Source: Atrichornis clamosus
Lineage: Eukaryota; Chordata; Aves; Passeriformes; Menuridae
DNA: 64,000 nucleotides
Assembly (NCBI GenBank): GCA_013400975.1
Contig: WBMZ01005343.1
Coordinates: 369,473-433,472, forward strand
Direction of reading: 5' to 3'
Shown here piece after piece: positions 35,454 through 46,697 of the stretch (position 1 is the first letter of the stretch; every line of letters starts with the position of its first letter). A model generated the notes under the pieces. That model was not told where the DNA came from and did not search any database. It was given only the letters and a program-made list of their open reading frames with translations. The translations under genes were made by a program, and so were the position numbers.

Positions 35454-37912
35454 GTAAGTACTAATTTTTAAAGATAATTTTTCTGAAGTGATTTTTTTCA
35501 TGTTCCTTCATCTGTCAAAAGTTAATCTTTTATTTCTTACTATTCTTACTTGAAAAAGCAAGGCACTTTGTACAATTTTTCATGGTTTTTTTCTCCCTGC
35601 TTTTCACCTCCTTCTCCTGCACATGTGCATGTTTCCATAATCTCTAACTTCTCCTGTTCAGTACTACTAGGATAATTATGTTATGTGAGAACTTCTGTAT
35701 GTCTCTTATTTAGCAGGACTTAGTAACAGTCAGGTAGAGAAAAGTGAGTTAGCACGGATTGCTTAAGTCTTCTCCAGTAAACGCCCCCATTCTTTTTCAT
35801 GCCCTTAAAAGGAGGTAGCTCTGTGTGAGTAAAAATGTTTTAAAAATTAGGTTTAAAAACAAAATATCAGTAAAGATTCAGTGTAGCGTATACACTAACA
35901 AATTATATATAAGGGACATAAATACAAAACATTCAGGATTTTATTCTGTTTCAAAGAGATGTCAAACCCAACAAGATACTTTCTGTCTTTTTTTTAATTG
36001 TCAGTTAAATGGATGTAGGACATGAATTTTGTGTGGCATTCAGAAGAAAATGCTCATAGATGGCAGTAAATTATTTTGTCAAAAATTGAGAACCACTAGC
36101 TGTTTTTTGATTAGTCATGCTGGGATCAAAGCCAGGCTCAAACTCTAGACACCTTTTGAGATGTGGTTACTTTGTTTCTTATTTCAGTAAGGCAGAGGAG
36201 GAGGTCTAAGGTAATACAGGCGATGCAAATTACTTTCCTCTTCATTGTGATCGTTCAGCTGCTCCATATGACCAGTCTTTTTCCAGTTGTACTCTATGGA
36301 CGAGACACAGTATCAGCTGCAGCTGAACTAGGACCAGACCAAGCTTCCCATTACTCAGGTGTTTGTTGGCTGGCTAGCCGCCTTGAAGAAGAATGTAAAA
36401 CTGAGCTTTGCTTGACTTTCCTCAGTAGAAGTACTAGGTTTAGTCGCACTCTTCCATCTAGCCATAAACTTCATAGAATTTAATAATCTCTGGGACTTTC
36501 CAGTGTGGCTGAATTTAGCAAGCATGTTCCAAAATTATGCATTATGAAAAGGAATGACTGATGTAAAGTGTAATTGCGTAAGACTGGTTGCTTAGCAAAA
36601 CAAGCTAAAAAATTACGGTATTTAGTTTCCTGGTAGCCAAAATAAATATACTATTAGTTTAGATTAGTCTTCAAAACGCGTAAAAACTCAAAGTGTCCAG
36701 TTGCTACAGGCAGACACGAAACCTCAGATAATTGGTAAACAGTATTTGCAAAGGAGAAGAATGTAGGGTTTGGTACATTTAAACCTTAAGGTATTCTTCC
36801 TGTGTCCCATTACTCCCTTTTTGTGAATTGCCAGCAAGCACATCTAAGTGAGCTTAATTCCATGAGTTAAGGGAAAGACCAATGCTAAATATTTATTTCA
36901 CAAAAAAGTCATATATTGTCACATGAGCTTAGAAAGTTACATTTTGTGGAGATTTTTTGACCTGCCAGCAATGGCTTCTAAAACTGCAGAGTGGCTTTGT
37001 CTGCATGACAGCAGTGACTTACTTAGTTAAGAATTTTGCTGGTGTATGATACTAATAAAATATAATGTGCTGCAGACTATCATATAGACAAGGCAGCTCT
37101 GTACAGGAAGTCAGACATTGTTCACATACAAATATTTGTCCTGATACCTGTCAATATAGAATATGAAAAAAATCCAAAAAACTTCAAAGACATTCCAGAT
37201 ACAATTTCCTATGTCATGATTCTTTTATATTGCTGCATGTAATGTATAACTTTTCCTTAGTTCATCTGGCCTATGCTGACCCAATGACATGTAACAAAAT
37301 AAAATGTTGTGTACAGTTGTGTGCAAGAACATGAAACTGGTCATTTCATAAAGTGAGAATTAAAATTCATATTTATATGGTAACAGGGCATGAAATATAC
37401 TTCTTAGTTGCATGCTGTCTGATTTCATATCTGGAATAAAATATGTAAATTATCTACACCTGTCAGATCTTCATTATAGATGATTAAAACGATAGGAATC
37501 AAGAAATGAAGTTCATCTTAATATATCTGAGGTGACTGTAGTATTTAGTTGATATTATGTTCAAGAGTAACATTATTGAATACCACTATTATTTGAATTA
37601 ACATTATTATTATTCAATAATGCCTTCTATTATTAAATAAAATTGGGGGACAAATTCTCCCAGGTATTCTTATCTGCATGTATTTTTACCTGGTATTTAA
37701 AACGAAAATAAACTCTAGATTCAGTGGTGGTATGATCATGCCGATGTCGTAAAAGATCTGTGTTTTTGGTCAGTAATGCTAAGGCTTAAAGGTATTATAA
37801 GTCCTATTTCTGAGAGCAATGTAAAATAGTAATGCATGTATTTTGAAATAGAGTACATTTTCACTCACTTAAATCAGTGTTAATCACGCATTTTTAATAA
37901 TTTTTTTCCTAG
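35454..37912 (+). other. FMN1 intron (2.5 kb)
   Basis: GTAAGT to TTTTTTCCTAG. Near 36163-36483 is a less AT-rich stretch with a perfect octamer ATGCAAAT (36223-36230) and an incidental 106-codon frame that resembles no known protein. No interspersed repeat recognised. Confidence 0.85.
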
Positions 37913-37972
37913 GATAATGGTATTAATCTTGTGGATTATGTCGTCATATATTACCTACGCCATTGTGATAAG
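37913..37972 (+). CDS. FMN1: FMN1 coding exon: FH2, 60 nt
   Basis: Twenty codons, phase 0 at both ends: DNGINLVDYVVIYYLRHCDK. It corresponds to the DN-x-x-x-LVxYVxxYY helix after the signature motif. The acceptor is TTTTTCCTAG (AG 37911-37912) and the donor ATAAG|GTAAAG is at 37973. It is too short to stand out as an independent open frame and was placed by family similarity and splice phase. Confidence 0.93.
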
Positions 37973-39848
37973 GTAAAGGATTGATTTGCTCTATCATCCT
38001 CGCCACAAGCAGGTTTCTTTAAGGGATTGTAAAAGGAGTTGTATTAGCTTTTTAGAAAACTGAACATAGTACCCCTGATGAGAAAATAAAATCAATTTCT
38101 TTTGCTTTCTTATGATAGTTGTGTATCTCAGTAGGCATGAAATTTGCTGTAAATTTTAAGAAAAGACTTCGGAAAATTTTACATGAGTTGTTGAATGAAC
38201 CATTGCAGGCTGTGACTGTTGCAGTTTGGGCACGTGGTCACTCCAGCCCTGTCTTACTACATTTGGGTTACTGTAACATTGTAAAATTTATTCCAATGTC
38301 ATTATATTGGAAGAGAGAAGCATGATTTCTCTCTTAAGACAAAATGCAAGGAGAGCTTGGTATTTTAAGACAGGTGAGTCAACTGATGGGGATGAAGTTA
38401 GGGGTTGAAATGTAGGAAGAAGTGTGGCTGCTGCTTTGAATGAGTTACATTTCTATCATATATGATATTTTCCGTATATATATCTATACATATTATGTAC
38501 ATTTATTTATTTATTTTTTTTAATATCAGCAATAGCCAAACTTATTGAGTGGAAAATTTTAACTATTGTATTTTAAATGAAAATGTCACTATTTATTGAT
38601 TTTAAGAATGTGATTCCTTTTTTTTCCTTTCCTTTTTTTTTTTTTTTTTTTTTACAGAAGATTATTGAATTGATAAGTTAGTAGTCCTGAGATATGTAGA
38701 TTTGTACTAGTTTTCTTTCTTTGGGATCTTTGGATTTGTTTGTTTCTCTTTCTTTGTTGCTTTAGTTGGTTTAGTTGGTTTATGGTTTGGTGGGGTGGGG
38801 TTTTTAAACTTTGATTTCAGTTTATTTAAATATTTAATATTTCTGCAAACTTTCTCCTATATTGTAATTTTACTTTAGGGAATTTTCAAAACAAAACAAT
38901 GTATCTTCCTTGGGAGTAAATAAACACAATGTAATTACCATTCATTCACTTTCTCCACCAAAATATTCGTATCTGTATAGCAATAAAATTATTTTTTCCC
39001 TATTCACAAAACAATTAGTTCTCTAACCTATGAGTTTTCCTTTATTACAGACTGAAATCCATGCAGGTGTATGCATATTTTGAACACAGTAGTATAAGCT
39101 TATACACGGCAATATCATATTAATACCATCTGTATATATTTGTTAAAATTCCACTGAAGATACTACTTTGAACCTTGGAAAAGGTTTTTTTGGCTGGGGT
39201 GGGGGGTGTTTTGTTTTATTTCGTGTTTTTGTGTTGGTTTGGTTTGCTTGTTTGTTTGTTTTACTGCTGATTCTTTTTTCTTATTCTTGTAAAAATAAGG
39301 TATATACTTAGGAGTTCCATACAGACTTTAATCCATGTGGTTTATTTAGACACATAAACCTTCAACTGTATATTTTTATCTGTGTAAAATACTTCAGGAA
39401 ATATATAAATATGGTTTTGAATTTATGCTTACAAAGTGTGCATATTTTTAATGATTTGTGAGAGAGTGAAACCACAAACTTTTGGCATAAGATCACTTCT
39501 TGCATTAGAATGGCCATTCCTGTTATCTGTTTCTAAGAAATTTCTAATCCCTTATCTAAACCTTTATTGACATAAAATTAACTGAAATGTTGTGAGTTCA
39601 ATGTTGTTTCAAAGTTTAAATGGAGCACAGTTTGCTTTACAACATCTAAAAGGAAGTTCCAATACTCAGAATGGTCAGTATTTAATCTTGAATGAGAAAT
39701 GTTATTTTAGCGAGAATGATTTAAAATATGTTATTTTTGTAGTTTTATAACACTGTTTCATAGATGAGAATCTTTTACAAAAGCAATTTATTTCACTGGA
39801 AATGCTTTCAATTTTCATAGTGGCCTGTTTGTTTGTTTGTTTATTTAG
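37973..39848 (+). other. FMN1 intron (1.9 kb), T- and T/G-rich
   Basis: GTAAAG to TTTATTTAG. Strong strand asymmetry: a 21-T run (38633-38653), T/G-rich blocks with G-quadruplex-like spacing (38784-38800 and 39192-39206), and TTTG repeats (about 39827-39842) that form the pyrimidine tract of the next acceptor. No transposon recognised. Confidence 0.85.
38633..38653 (+). repeat. Poly-T tract (21 T)
   Basis: Uninterrupted T run followed by ACAG, so it mimics a 3' splice site. The sequence after it hits a stop in the formin frame within eight codons. No donor or formin similarity follows. Confidence 0.9.
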
Positions 39849-39969
39849 GAAGCAGGAACAGACAAGAGTATTTTTCCTTTACCAGAACCACAGGATTTTT
39901 TCCAGGCCTCCCAAGTTAAATTTGAAGACCTAATAAAAGACTTAAGGAAACTGAAGAGAGATCTAGAAG
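39849..39969 (+). CDS. FMN1: FMN1 coding exon: FH2 coiled-coil region
   Basis: 121 nt, 40 codons plus G. It encodes [20 protein letters not shown] then [20 protein letters not shown]. The [10 protein letters not shown] loop and the amphipathic [18 protein letters not shown] helix match the coiled-coil part of formin-1 FH2. The acceptor is TTTATTTAG (AG 39847-39848), whose pyrimidine tract is made of TTTG units. The donor is GAAG|GTAACT at 39970, ending in phase 1. The downstream intron is the longest complete one here. Confidence 0.94.
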
Positions 39970-41742
39970 GTAACTGGGAACTTTCACATTTGTTCTGCTA
40001 ACAACAAAGTGCCATTTAAAATGTGATCTTTATGAGGTTTTCTTATTGCTAATTAGGTTTATAGTGTTGATTCATTTAGAGTTTTTACACTGTGGCACAA
40101 ATTACTCACATAAATTAGAAAGAAAAAAAATTTAATTCATGACTTAATAAAAATGAAAGTAGAGATCCTGAAAAGTAATTTTCCCTTTCACAGACGAAAG
40201 GCCCCTAAAGAATTCTCTCTGAATATTTTTTTAGTTATGTGTGAATTTTCCTCTGGCTTCTCCAGAACTGTGTTTAACTGTAGATATCTGTTAGTTCCAT
40301 AACATAAATACTTTCTTCAGCATTTGTATAAAAACAATTTAAAATCTACAAGAAAGAGTTGAATACTATTAATGCAGAAATAAAACACAGCTTGCCAAGG
40401 CAGAGCAAAGGGAAATGGAAAGCTCCAGTTCAAAATATTTTCACCCTGGGACATAAAATAAACATTTAAAAATGTTTATTATAAAGAGGGGCTCAGCAAC
40501 CCAACTCATCTATCAATCAAGGTACTGAGTGGAAATAAAATAGGAAGGGTTGTTCTGTTAAGTATTCCAAGCAGTTTCCTTTTTATTTTGTACTACATGC
40601 AACTTTCTAAAATAAAATCAACAAATGATGACTGAATATTTTAAGCCTTCTCTTAGTTACAGAAAAGTTCATACTTTACTAAGGCAGTTCTGTGTAGAAG
40701 ATGGAGTTTAGGGAGAGAATCTGCATAAAAGCGTCTAAAAACTTTAACATCTTTCCATCAAGATGGAAGAGTCCTTTTAGAATCAGGGTTGAGCAAGATG
40801 ATTGTTTTGGAATTTTTTTCAGTGTAAGGCGCTGAAAACTGTTACCAGATAGTTTATCCTTACAGCTAAAAATTACTGGATTAGGTCACTGCCATCTTTA
40901 GGATAATTTCAAAGGTTAATAGTGGTAGGAAAGTATCAGTTGTTGTTTGTTCGACCCGGGCATAAGTGAGTGCTCTATCTCCTCTCATCGCTTGGCCCTG
41001 TAAGCCCCTTGGCCTGCCCTCTTTTGGGCTAGTTTTTGCAGAAACATGATCTGTGTTTGATCTTGTACTTTTTCAGCATGTAGTCCTGCTGTCATGCATC
41101 TTAGTCGTGCAGGATCTGCATTGAGGCTGTGACATTCACGTCATATTTGTTCTGCATTGCAAAGACACAGACCGGGAGTAGGAAGAGCTAAACACTTTAA
41201 CCCTTAAAATAAAAGCTGCAACTTTCTTGTAATCACTGATTTCTCTTTTCTAAACCAAATTTTTATAGGCATTTATAGTATATCTAGAAAAATGGTTATA
41301 TTGAGGTCGTTTTCATAATTCTTTCTAAAGATGTATGCTAAACCCAGCCAAAGCAATCAACATATAAAGTTAATGACAACAAAGATTTGAAACTAAAAGG
41401 TTTTGGAAATGTTTTCAGATGTTGGTATTTTATCACTTAGAAATATGCAACAGAATTCTGAGAAGCATTCCTGCAATTAGTTTCTCTTACATTTAAACAA
41501 ATAAACAATCACTCATATAAAAATGTATCTCTTGCAAGAATTCCTTTTCAAACTTTTTTCTTTGGGTAATGCTGTAGTTAATTTTTAAATTAAAATTTTA
41601 ATTGAAGAGGTTATAATTTTAACACGTACAACAAAGATTTGATGAGTCTCTGTAGTTTATTGTAGCCATTAAAAAGTTGTGGCTGCTGGCAGAATACCAG
41701 TGAAAGTCTAAAGCTGAAACAGATGTGAGTAGCAGAAACCAA

Positions 41743-41795
41743 GTCCAGAGAAGCGTCGGGCCCAGCTATCCAGACAGGCGCGGCCCTTCAGATGT
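41743..41795. promoter_or_regulatory. GC/CpG-enriched patch between two CAGATG E-boxes (candidate enhancer core)
   Basis: Four CpG dinucleotides fall within about 35 bases in an otherwise CpG-poor intron, flanked by CAGATG at 41720-41725 and 41789-41794. No repeat family was recognised here. Regulatory function is inference from composition only. Confidence 0.25.
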
Positions 41796-43900
41796 AAATA
41801 ATTTGAACAATATTAACTGGGGCTGCCTGTGTTATAGGGTACATTGGATTTATTTCACAGTTGGTTGGCTAAGGTAGTCTTAAGATTACCTTGAAAGTGG
41901 GATGAGACGAAGGTAGTAAATGAAAGAGGGGTTTCCTTGTGTGTCAATAGGGAATGAACTAATGTTCATGTTCATTACTAACTTCTTTTCTGAGATTTGT
42001 AAGGAATGATTAAAAAAAAATGTGTATCACCTCTTGCAACTGAAATGGCAATTTTGCTAGTTACTTTTCATAGTAGTTGTCATTTAGTATTTAAAAATAT
42101 ATTTAGCTTGTTTATCAAGGCATTCATTTTACTTTCTAACATGGATATTAACATAGGAAAGATGGAGTTATCATGAGTGGTGTATCTTAATGGTGTAAAC
42201 CCCTGGTTTGAAATACCTAGACACTGTGGAACCAAAAGCTCAAGTCTAGATGGAGCACAAACCCTTTCATCCTTTTCAGATAAACAGATTGAGTTCCATA
42301 CTATTTTCTGCTCTTTTTAGTTCCATTTGCTCTTTTTAAGACTTTCGGATTAGAATTCAAAGGTACAGATTAACTTTAGTCTAAAGGCATTAGACTAAAG
42401 TTTGGCTCAGGAATTCAAAAAAATGTTTGGAGAACCTTAATCCAACAGGTTTTAAAAAACATATTCCAGAACAAACTTTTTAATCACCAACATTTTAGGT
42501 TAAAAAGAATGAGAGGCATAAGTATTCATTAAATATAAGCTTTTAAGGGGAAAGAACTGAGGTGAATATTGCATAGTGAGGTGAACATTTTAGAGTAAAA
42601 TCTGATTCCACTTTAACATCCTACTAAAAAGAAATTTCCGCAAACTCAGGTTTTCGCTCCGGGTCTGTATAGTTGGTGTATTTCCAAGGTATTGAAATAT
42701 TACACAGTATCATAAGCAGATACATTTATTCGTTTAACACATGCTAGCTTTTCAGTTAATCTTTATAGTTAGGGAAGGAAAAGGTTTTGCTTTGCTTAAT
42801 ATTGTAAGACATCTTATTCCTTGTCTAGGGCAATGATTTTCACATTTTCCTTCCCCTGTGACTAAACCTGATTTACCTTTTAATTTGGACAAAGCCACTT
42901 GGTATTCTTGATATTAGTATTCTTCTGAAATAAGCACATAATGTTTGAAATGTGTAATCATAAGAAGATTTTCAGAAAGAAAGCTGCTTTACCAAAGTTT
43001 GATAGACTAGTATAAATTTTACCATGGACCTTTTATTAATCTCTGTCCAAAGTTGAAAATTTTAATTAAATCAAAATTATTTGTACAGTTGGTTGTTTCC
43101 ATTTGTCATACTCATTCCTCTTCTTTGCAATACAGTACATAAAATTTTTAAATGCTGCTCTGTTACTCAAAAGAAAGCAATATTAGATGCCTTGTATCAT
43201 TTACTATAGTGTTCATTACAACTTTTTTGTATTCTTGACCTTAACAAATGAAAGAGCAAAGATATTTATTGAATTGTTAAAAATGGAAACCAAGGTAGAT
43301 CACCTCTGAGTACTTTCAAGAGTCACGTTTCTATTTCTCATAATTAATTAAATTTCCTATGAGATCTAACATTCTAATTCCATTGAAAATCCACATACCT
43401 TTTACTTTCCCCTCCTTACATGGCCACCAGTGGAAATACTGGTTGCAATTTTCCTACTAATATTTTTTCAGTACTGTATATATGTTCTAAATTTTTATGA
43501 ACTTAACAGCGTGTGTTAGTATATACATAGATATACACACACATGTTTGCACATACACTTAACAGAAAGGAAATAACTTAATCTAAAATAGAAGATTTCA
43601 AGGATCAGCTATATAATAGTCTATTGGAGACAGAAGACAGTTTCAGATTGGGCACCTCTTAACCTAGTTGTTGACAGATCTGTATCTTGCATAATATGTA
43701 ACCCCCAACTTTTCCCCATTTGAATAGGAAAAATTGACCAAAACTTGAATTAATGGCAACCCTATTTTGTGAAATTGCATAACCCTTATGAAAAGATTAA
43801 AAGGGAAGTATGTAAATCTATGCATGTAAAGTTGAGAACTTAGAATGTTGTGTTGGCCGTTTTCACACTGTTTTTTATAGAGGAGCATTACAAGTATCTT

Positions 43901-44305
43901 AAAATCATAGAGAAGTGCAGGTTGGTAGGTTGGAATGTACCTCTGGAGGTCTTGTGGTCCAGAGCCTTTGAGCAGGAGTGACTTCATATTGAGATCAGTC
44001 TGTACAGGGCCTTAGGCAGCTCAGTTTCGAATCTAAGGATGGAAACCCCAGCACCTCTCTGGACACCTGTTTCGGTGCTGAATCACTGTCTTGAATATTT
44101 CTCCTTATCCTATGTGAGAATTTCCTGTGTTGCAACTTGTGACTGTTGCTCCTTTTTCTTCAGACATGCATTTCTGAGAAGAGTCTGGCTTTTTCTTCTC
44201 TATAGTTATTTGTTAGGTGGTTGAAGTGAAACTCTAGGTCCCCAGTAAGCTTTCTCTAAACCAGGCTGAACATACCTGGCTTCCACTGCCTCTTCTTCAA
44301 GTGCT
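43901..44305 (-). mobile_element. CR1 LINE fragment, antisense to FMN1 (diverged)
   Basis: In reverse orientation the order of CR1 words is kept: 'aaaatcatagagaagtgcag', 'ggttggaatgtacctctgga', 'gatggaaaccccagcacctc', 'ctcctttttcttcagacatg', 'gaagagtctggctttttctt', 'accaggctgaacatacctgg'. It is more diverged than the other CR1 copies and represents a different subfamily. Borders are approximate. Confidence 0.8.
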
Positions 44306-45911
44306 TCATTTTATTTTCATTCCTAAACGGCATAACAGTATAAATAGTCTTTTTCAGAAATGAATATGTAAATATATTCATATGTAAATAAAATGTATTT
44401 TTGTTGATGGAAACAGATCCAGTGCACTGGATGTGACTAGCAAACACCATGCCAGTCATGTCCATGTCTCTTTAAACTCTGTCACTTAGCATGACTGGTT
44501 AGACCTGACTAAATTGTTGCATCTACATTGCTCTCATTCAGTGCCTCTTCAGGGGGCTACATATCACATTCTATTGCAAAGCATGGAAGAGGATTTAGAA
44601 ATAAGAAATGAATGGAAGTTGAAAAGGGTCACTTATTCTCGATCCTTTCAGCCACTGTCACTAGAAAGAGTCCAGGAGGAAACTGCAAAAATAAAAAATA
44701 ATCAGCTTATGCAGACTAAAATTCTTATTTTCTGAATTTAAAATACTGAACAACATCTGGATTTTTCAGGGATAATAAAGGAATATATTTACCAATAGGA
44801 AAACATACAAAGGCAGAAAAGTTTAATCAGTATTATTTGCAAAAAGTTAATTTAAAACTCTTAAATGTGTTTTCCAATCAGAGTCTTCAAACTGAGTGAA
44901 AGAGGTTTGCAACAAAATGTCCCCTAATTAACTATAGACTGGTTTTGTTCTAGAGATTAATTGATGTTTTCATTTAAGAAATTGAGACAATTTCAACTTT
45001 CGTTGGATTTCTCAGTATGTACAGGTGGAGAAAGTGATTTGATGTGTTATTGTTTATTCAGGTGGAATTATATATTTAATTTGTACATAATATAGCCTTC
45101 AGTAGAGTTTGTTTTATGGACTAGAGTTTTAATATAATCATTATACAGTAACGGTCAATAAGGCAAGGATTACACTGTTGAGGGGTTTGTCTAATGTTTG
45201 ATTTGTTTGATAGACAGTAAAGTTGCTGGATTACATAGTGAAAATTCTAAATATTATATCAGGTTTGAGAGTTAACCTTCTGAATAATTTGTTGGATCAA
45301 TAGCTGTTTCTTAAAAAAAGATGATTGTTTATTCATTGCAGGAGGATGCTATTCAGAAAAATATCAAAGGCCCTCCATTAAAATATTTTCAATCAGTTGA
45401 AGCCTTAGTCTAATTTAAATTAAATGTTTTTAATCACTTCAAAAAAGGGACTTAAATGTCCGACTAACATACATGTCAAAAAATCTTCCCAGCAGGAGCA
45501 GAGAAGTTGTATGATAATTTACAGGACCTACTTATTTTAATTTTCTTCATGTTACTTATATGTTCTTTAAAATTTTGGAAGTGCAAGCAAGTAGAAATTT
45601 GAACCGGGTAGTGGAACATGAGGAACCAAATAGATGTATGTGTTGTTTCTTTAGGCAATAACATGAAAGAAGCATGTTGGGTTTTTTGTGGTTTCACTAT
45701 GTTTTTGCACAGTCCAACATTTACAATATCTATTTTGAGGCAACACAGAATGGTGTAAGGAAAAGAGCAAAGGATGGCTTCATACAGGAAAAGTTACTTT
45801 GTTTGCAATAGCTGGCACTCTTTTCCTTCTCAGAGTTTTCTGACCGCTTTTTGAATAGTCTCTTGACTCAGCAGCATCAGATGTATTTCAGTTTGTTTTG
45901 ATTTAGAAAGC

Positions 45912-46159
45912 TCCAACACAGGCATGAAAAATGCATTTTCTATATGTGCGTTGGATTCTCTTTTACAATAAAATCCAACACAGGCATGAAAAATGCATTT
46001 TCTATATGTGCGTTGGATTCTCTTTTACAATAAAATCCAACACAGGCATGAAAAATGCATTTTCTATATGTGCGTTGGATTCTCTTTTACAATAAAATCC
46101 AACACAGGCATGAAAAATGCATTTTCTATATGTGCGTTGGATTCTCTTTTACAATAAAA
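45912..46159. repeat. 62-bp minisatellite, exactly four identical copies
   Basis: Units start at 45912, 45974, 46036 and 46098, each 62 bp, and are identical by eye, giving exactly 4.0 copies. Within each unit, ATCCAAC-type arms (in the first copy TCCAACACA at 45912-45920; TGCGTTGGA further on) are inverted, and the centre is a perfect 14-bp palindrome, gaaaatgcattttc. About 46 bp of each unit is therefore quasi-palindromic, followed by a spacer ending ttacaataaaa. The spacer end recurs once more outside the array, near 46177. Confidence 0.96.
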
Positions 46160-46655
46160 CTGACTTTTTGACATTACAATAAAACAGAGTTTCTGACAGG
46201 GTTCCACCGATAATGTTCATATGTGAATACATTTAGTAGAAATTTTGGTAAGTTGATAATTTCTTAAAATTTCATTAGATTTTTTAGTTTGTGATAAAAT
46301 AGGATAGTATGGAATGGTTTAAATAACATTCAGATATATAATAGGGAGCAAAGCAATGCTGTTTTAGAAGAGTTTATTCCCTGAAAGCAGATGTCTGTAT
46401 GTGTGCACAAAGGCACAGGGAGAAAGCTTTCTGTTAGTTAAACAATGGCATGCTGTTAATTTTTTCTTTTATGGTTTTCTTTTTTCCTTTGGCTAAAGAA
46501 TTCTCGGAAATTTCTTGTTAAAAATCATTCTGCAAATGTTAAGATTCTAAAATGAATCTTGGAAATACCACAGTTACAATTTTCTATGCACTTTTCTGTG
46601 TGCCCTTTTAAATAAATGTGTGTATGTTAAGCATTAGTTACATAACTATGTGGGA

Positions 46656-46697
46656 TACATCTGGGAGCAGGTAGTGTACATCTGGGAACAGGAGGAA
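46656..46697. repeat. Short tandem duplication (2 x 21 bp, imperfect)
   Basis: The word tacatctgggagcagg at 46656 recurs as tacatctgggaacagg at 46677, a 21-base period. Only two copies. Confidence 0.7.

Noticed and set aside
36163..36483. 106-codon + strand frame in an FMN1 intron
   Set aside because: Not similar to formin or another family I know. An upstream TTTCAG resembles an acceptor, but no phase-matching donor or conserved peptide was seen.
43664..43987. 107-codon minus-strand frame
   Set aside because: Partly inside an antisense CR1; no recognisable protein.
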